Assembly: GCA_913030665.1 (NCBI GenBank) | Contig: CAJWFS010000010.1 | Location: 1 to 38,494 of the forward strand | Length of the DNA stretch: 38,494 nt | Direction of reading: 5' to 3' | Source: an uncultured Acidimicrobiaceae bacterium | Lineage (GTDB): Bacteria > Actinomycetota > Acidimicrobiia > Acidimicrobiales > MedAcidi-G1 | Part shown: positions 35,081 through 38,494 of the stretch, piece after piece | Position numbering within the stretch: position 1 is the stretch's first letter | How the letters are laid out: each line of letters opens with the position of its first letter | Position numbers and translations under genes: made by a program | The notes under the pieces: model-generated | What the model was told of the DNA's origin: nothing | Seen by the model: the letters and a program-made list of their open reading frames with translations, nothing else | Database searches by the model: none

Positions 35081-35086
35081 TAGGGT
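35081..35086 (+). promoter_or_regulatory. Predicted -10 element (TAGGGT) for mihF, within a small palindrome
   Basis: TAGGGT ends 7 bases before the mihF ATG at 35094, consistent with a leaderless message. CCCTA (35075-35079) and TAGGG (35081-35085) form a tight palindrome around one C over the hexamer, a possible operator. Confidence 0.5.
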
Positions 35087-35093
35087 CCGGCGC

Positions 35094-35408
35094 ATGGCAG
35101 GACTACCTCAACTCACGGACGAACAACGGCGGGCCGCCCTGGTCAAGGCGGCAGAGGCCCGCCGGGTGCGGGCTGAGATCAAGAACCTCCTCAAGATGGG
35201 TTCGATCACCCTCTCGGAGCTCCTGGAGCGTTCCGACGCCGAGGTGATCGTGTCCAAGATGAAGGTGCTGTCCGTGCTGGAGTCACTGCCCAAGCTGGGC
35301 AAGGTGAAGGCACGGCGGACGATGGACGAGGTCGGCATCAGCGACAGCCGTCGTCTGCGTGGCCTCGGCAGCCAGCAGCGGTCCGAGCTGCTCGCACGGT
35401 TCGGCTGA
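35094..35408 (+). CDS. mihF: Actinobacterial-type integration host factor (mIHF)
   Basis: mIHF is a small nucleoid-associated protein restricted to Actinomycetota, unrelated in sequence to E. coli IHF. It binds and shapes DNA and is essential in mycobacteria. The 104-residue product has the basic helical N-terminus (LTDEQRRAALVKAAEARRVRAE), KNLLKMGSITLSELL, and the DNA-binding core with VLESLPKLGKVKARRTM and DEVGISDSRRLRGLG. The position between pyrF and gmk is conserved with Mycobacterium, and it is the best single marker of phylum in the window. Confidence 0.95.
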   Translation: MAGLPQLTDEQRRAALVKAAEARRVRAEIKNLLKMGSITLSELLERSDAEVIVSKMKVLSVLESLPKLGKVKARRTMDEVGISDSRRLRGLGSQQRSELLARFG

Positions 35409-35436
35409 ACCCGACCACCCGACCGGAGTTGGGCCG

Positions 35437-36009
35437 GTGGACGACATGATCCGGCATCGGTCGTCCGTGGTCGTGGTGCTCTCCGGCCCGGGGGGCGCCG
35501 GAAAGGGCACCATCGCCAGGGCGCTCGTGGAGCGTGACGAAGGCCTGGTGCTGAGCCGCTCGTGGACCACCAGGCCCCGACGCATGGACGACTCGGCGGA
35601 CGCCTACGTCTTCGTGGACCGTGCCGCCTTCGAGGCCCGGAGGAGCGATGGAGGTTTCGTGGAGTGGAACGAGTTCCTCGGCTTCATGTACGGCACCCCG
35701 ACGCCGGACCCGGACGAGGGTCGGAACCTGCTGTTGGAGATCGACGTGGCAGGTGGAAGACAGGTGCGGGACCGCCTGCCCGGCGCATTGTTCCTGTTCG
35801 TGGATGCTCCTGACGACGGCGAGCTGAGGCGTCGGCTCCTGGGTCGCGGGGATGACGCCGAGCGTGCCGACGCCCGTGTGGACGAGGCGGCGAGGGAACG
35901 TCTGGAAGCCGATGAGCTGGGCTACAGGTGGGTGGTGAACGACAACCTGGAGGCGACCGTGGAGCTGGTCGCCGGACTGATCCACGACCACCGGGCTTCC
36001 CAGGACTGA
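35437..36009 (+). CDS. gmk: Guanylate kinase (divergent)
   Basis: Gmk phosphorylates GMP to GDP. The 190-residue protein has the P-loop LSGPGGAGKGTIARAL, the GMP-binding SRSWTTRPRR, FVEWNEFLGFMYGTP, LLLEIDVAGGRQVR, the lid RRRLLGRGDDAE and WVVNDNLEATV. It is divergent: the P-loop has GGAGKG instead of the usual SGVGKG, and the conserved PRxGExxGxxYxF segment reads PRRMDDSADAYVF. The start is GTG 35437 (GGAG eight bases upstream) or ATG 35446. Position between mihF and rpoZ is as expected. Confidence 0.9.
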   Translation: MDDMIRHRSSVVVVLSGPGGAGKGTIARALVERDEGLVLSRSWTTRPRRMDDSADAYVFVDRAAFEARRSDGGFVEWNEFLGFMYGTPTPDPDEGRNLLLEIDVAGGRQVRDRLPGALFLFVDAPDDGELRRRLLGRGDDAERADARVDEAARERLEADELGYRWVVNDNLEATVELVAGLIHDHRASQD

Positions 36010-36034
36010 CCGGTGGTCGACCTCGGACCGGTTT

Positions 36035-36057
36035 CCGGGCCTATCCGAGAGGCCCGG
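36035..36057 (+). terminator. 8-bp perfect hairpin after gmk, no U-tract
   Basis: CCGGGCCT (36035-36042) pairs perfectly with AGGCCCGG (36050-36057) over a 7-base loop, 26 bases after the gmk stop and before the rpoZ promoter. Position supports a terminator role; the tail is GGGAGTGG, without a T-run. Confidence 0.5.
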
Positions 36058-36115
36058 GGGAGTGGTTCGGCGGGTCTCTGGCGGCTCCGTTGCTCGAGGG
36101 TTGCAGGTGTCCCGC

Positions 36116-36124
36116 TGTTAGCAT
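36116..36124 (+). promoter_or_regulatory. Extended -10 promoter (TGT-TAGCAT) for rpoZ-coaBC-metK
   Basis: TGTTAGCAT is an extended -10 (TGN plus TAGCAT). It lies about 100 bases before the rpoZ start, giving a leader of roughly 95 bases. The rest of 36010-36224 holds a terminator-like hairpin and a GGAGGAA/AGGGGA ribosome-binding region; I see no other gene there. Confidence 0.45.
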
Positions 36125-36224
36125 TGGGACCCGCGTTGGACCGTTGTCTGAGCAGCCCGGATGGGCTTCAGGACGGGGGTGGCGGTCGCAGGAACCGGCA
36201 CTCGGAGGAACGCAGGGGATTCAA

Positions 36225-36584
36225 GTGAACCGCAAAGACAGCCTGGTGAATCCGGCGATCGAGGGCCTCCTCGAAACCGCTGAGTCCAAGTTTCGACTGG
36301 TCACGGTGAGCGCCAAGCGCGGGCGCCAGATCAACTCGTACTTCGGCCAGTTGGGCGAGGGCCTGGGGTCGTCCATCCCACCGCAGGTGACCTCGACGTC
36401 CCGCAAGCCTCTCTCGATTGCCTTCGAGGAGTTGGCCGCTGGCAAGATCCAGCCGGTCGAGCCTCCTGAGGAGGTCGAGGAGATCGATGCGATGCTCGAC
36501 GCCATCGATGCCGACCTGGCCGAGCAGGCTGCTGACGACCTGCCCTCCGGTGAGGCCCGGGTCGAGGGCGAAGAGGGCGCCTGA
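36225..36584 (+). CDS. rpoZ: RNA polymerase omega subunit
   Basis: Omega helps assemble RNA polymerase by chaperoning beta-prime. The 119-residue protein has NPAIEGLLETAESKFRLVTVSAKRGRQINSYF, best read as the helical core ending in KRGRQINSYFGQLGEG, then KPLSIAFEELAAGKI, and an acidic C-terminal tail of about 40 residues longer than in E. coli. GTG 36225 has AGGGGA five bases upstream. The gmk-rpoZ-coaBC-metK order is conserved in actinobacteria. coaBC follows after 23 bases. Confidence 0.92.
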   Translation: MNRKDSLVNPAIEGLLETAESKFRLVTVSAKRGRQINSYFGQLGEGLGSSIPPQVTSTSRKPLSIAFEELAAGKIQPVEPPEEVEEIDAMLDAIDADLAEQAADDLPSGEARVEGEEGA

Positions 36585-36607
36585 CCACTCGCCTGCGGGC
36601 ATCCACC

Positions 36608-37852
36608 ATGGGACCACTTGCCGGACGTCGCGTCGTCCTCGGGGTGACCGGGGGCATCGCCGCCTACAAGGCGGTCGAGGTCTGTCGTCGACTGGTTGAC
36701 GCCGGCGCCCACGTGGCACCGGTCCTCACCGGGGGCGCCATGCGCTTCATCGGCAGGGCCACGTTCGACGCCCTGGCATCCGAGCCCGTCCAGACGTCCC
36801 TCTGGGACGAACCCCACCCGATCCCCCATACCCGGCTGGGACAGGGAGCGGACCTGGTCATCGTGTGCCCGGCGACCGCCCGCCTGCTGGCCGACTACCG
36901 GATGGGACGCTCGGGAGACCTTCTGACGGCCACCCTGCTTGCGACCCGTGCGCCGGTCATCGTCTGTCCTGCCATGCACACCGAGATGTGGGAACAGCCG
37001 GCCGTGCAGGACAACGTCGAGGTCCTGGCCGGCCGTGGCGTGAGCATCGTCGGCCCCGTCGACGGGCGCCTCGCCGGTGGCGACCTGGGAGCGGGACGAA
37101 TGGCGGACCCGTCCGACGTGGTAGCCGCTGCCGAACGCATCCTTGGCGTGGCCCGTGGCACGGATGGCGGAGACCTGGCTGGACTCACCGTTCTGGTCAC
37201 AGCTGGTGGAACCCGCGAGCCGATCTGCCCGGTGCGCTTCATAGGCAACCGTTCGTCTGGCAAGCAGGGGCATGCGCTTGCCCTGGAGGCAGCGGAGCGC
37301 GGGGCGATGGTGCACTGCGTGACCACCCGGCCGGAGAGGCTGGCGGAGGCACCGGGCCTGGAGGTAGTGGCGGTGGATACGGCCGCCGAGATGGCTGACG
37401 CAGTGGGGGCACGGGCCGCCGGGGCCGACGTGGTCATCATGGCCGCAGCGGTGGCCGACTTCCGGCCGGCCACGGTGGCGACGGACAAGATCAAGAAGGG
37501 CGCCGGCCCACCGGAGATCCTCCTGGAGCCGACCGTCGACATCCTCGCCGGGCTGGGCCGTAGCCGCGTCGATGGCCAGGTCATCGTGGGGTTCGCGGCG
37601 GAGACATCAGATCTGCGCCAGAATGCCGCGGCGAAGCTGGTGGCCAAGGGCATCGACCTGATGGTCGCCAACGACGTGTCGGAGCCCGGGGTGGGTTTCG
37701 ACCACGACACGAATGCCGTGGTGATCCTGGATGCCGACGGCGGCGCCCGGGAGGTGCCACTGACCGACAAGCGGGAGGTGGCAGCGGCGGTGCTCGACGC
37801 TGCTCTCGCCGTTCACAGAACGAACCGGTCCACGAACGGAGACGACACGTGA
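36608..37852 (+). CDS. coaBC: Bifunctional phosphopantothenoylcysteine decarboxylase/synthase CoaBC
   Basis: CoaBC performs two steps of coenzyme A synthesis. The 414-residue protein has an N-terminal FMN-dependent CoaC domain ([39 protein letters not shown] with the catalytic His, CPAMHTEMW) and a C-terminal CoaB domain ([61 protein letters not shown]). In E. coli the flap reads ACGDxGxGRM with an essential Cys; here it is [10 protein letters not shown], with Gly at that place. It couples to metK by GTGA. Confidence 0.94.
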   Translation: MGPLAGRRVVLGVTGGIAAYKAVEVCRRLVDAGAHVAPVLTGGAMRFIGRATFDALASEPVQTSLWDEPHPIPHTRLGQGADLVIVCPATARLLADYRMGRSGDLLTATLLATRAPVIVCPAMHTEMWEQPAVQDNVEVLAGRGVSIVGPVDGRLAGGDLGAGRMADPSDVVAAAERILGVARGTDGGDLAGLTVLVTAGGTREPICPVRFIGNRSSGKQGHALALEAAERGAMVHCVTTRPERLAEAPGLEVVAVDTAAEMADAVGARAAGADVVIMAAAVADFRPATVATDKIKKGAGPPEILLEPTVDILAGLGRSRVDGQVIVGFAAETSDLRQNAAAKLVAKGIDLMVANDVSEPGVGFDHDTNAVVILDADGGAREVPLTDKREVAAAVLDAALAVHRTNRSTNGDDT

Positions 37853-38494
37853 CCAGGAACTGGACCTTCACCTCCGAGTCGGTGTCCGAGGGGCATCCCG
37901 ACAAGATGGCCGACCAGATCTCGGACGCCGTCCTGGACGCCATGCTCGAGAAGGATCCCGAGAGCCGGGTGGCCTGCGAGACGATGATCACCACCGGGCT
38001 CGTGGTGGTCGCCGGAGAGGTGTCCACGTCGGAGTACGTGGACATCCCAAAGACCGTTCGCGAGACGATCTGCGAGATCGGCTACGACCGCGAGGACTTC
38101 GGCTTCGACGGCCACACCTGCGGCGTCATGGTCGCTCTGGACTCCCAGTCCAGCGACATCGCCCGGGGCGTGGACGACTCCGAGGAGGCACGGTCGGGGG
38201 CCTCCGGAGAGGAGGACGAGCTGGACCGCCAGGGCGCTGGTGACCAGGGGATGATGTTCGGCTTCGCCTGCGACGAGACCGACGTGCTCATGCCGTTGCC
38301 CATCCACCTGGCGCACCGCATGGCCGAACGCCACGCCGAGGTTCGCAAGGCCGGGACCATCCCGTACCTGCGCCCCGACGCCAAGACCCAGGTCACGTTC
38401 GAGTACGACGGCAACCGGCCGGTACGCCTTCTCAAGGTGCTCATCTCGACCCAGCACAACGACGGGATCGACCGGGACTCGATGATCCGACCCG
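37849..38494 (+). CDS. metK: S-adenosylmethionine synthetase (3' partial)
   Basis: MetK makes SAM from methionine and ATP, the methyl and ribosyl donor also used by QueA upstream. From GTG 37849 (overlapping the coaBC stop, with GGAG seven bases upstream) the frame runs open to the window edge. It encodes 215 residues of an expected 385-400. Visible signatures: [20 protein letters not shown], the [10 protein letters not shown] segment, [17 protein letters not shown], the core hexapeptide region [26 protein letters not shown] and [10 protein letters not shown]. The C-terminal third, including the P-loop-like GGAFSGKD region, lies outside. Confidence 0.96.
   Translation, partial: MTRNWTFTSESVSEGHPDKMADQISDAVLDAMLEKDPESRVACETMITTGLVVVAGEVSTSEYVDIPKTVRETICEIGYDREDFGFDGHTCGVMVALDSQSSDIARGVDDSEEARSGASGEEDELDRQGAGDQGMMFGFACDETDVLMPLPIHLAHRMAERHAEVRKAGTIPYLRPDAKTQVTFEYDGNRPVRLLKVLISTQHNDGIDRDSMIRP

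Noticed and set aside
36013-36228. Small + strand frame between gmk and rpoZ
   Set aside because: Overlaps the hairpin, promoter and ribosome-binding region; Gly/Arg-rich, no SD, no motif.

Overview
The window is about 38.5 kb of very GC-rich bacterial chromosome, close to fully coding, with every supported gene on the + strand. It encodes housekeeping functions only. The best guess is an Actinomycetota genome, possibly class Acidimicrobiia. The evidence is the actinobacterial-type integration host factor (mihF) next to gmk-rpoZ-coaBC-metK, a DUF948/DUF6167-like pair before alaS, and a gene order that follows the ruvCAB...alaS, alaS-ruvX-mltG-aroE and pyr-mihF-gmk-rpoZ blocks known from Mycobacterium and Streptomyces. 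I see no tRNA, rRNA, insertion sequence, prophage, CRISPR array or defence genes.

Layout: (1) 1-2821, yebC (5' partial), ruvC-ruvA-ruvB (Holliday junction processing). (2) 2924-8181, queA-tgt (queuosine tRNA modification) and yajC-secD-secF (Sec accessory complex). (3) 8231-18443, rel (ppGpp), hisS, aspS, rarA, two small membrane-associated proteins, alaS. (4) 18451-26058, ruvX-mltG-aroE, a decayed prepilin-peptidase remnant, aroK-aroB-aroQ-pepQ-efp-nusB and a GNAT gene. (5) 26056-35040, a pyrimidine operon pyrR-pyrB-pyrC-carA-carB-pyrD-pyrF with a PyrR-binding RNA hairpin in its leader. (6) 35094-38494, mihF, gmk, rpoZ, coaBC and metK (3' partial).

Genes inside units are packed with ATGA/GTGA/TGATG overlaps, implying translational coupling. 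Most unit starts carry a TAG(G/C)CT-like -10 hexamer 6-9 bases before the start codon, which suggests leaderless mRNAs; pyrR, yajC and rpoZ instead have leaders.

I did not find a wholly new system. The observations most worth following are: a tRNA-guanine transglycosylase whose three zinc cysteines are all substituted at exact spacing; the prepilin-peptidase remnant, with aroC missing, between aroE and aroK; the PyrR RNA element plus a perfect 10-bp hairpin in the first pyrR codons; a class 1B pyrD without pyrK; a Gly/Asp-rich replacement segment in AroB; and a possible small ORF overlapping the rel start.
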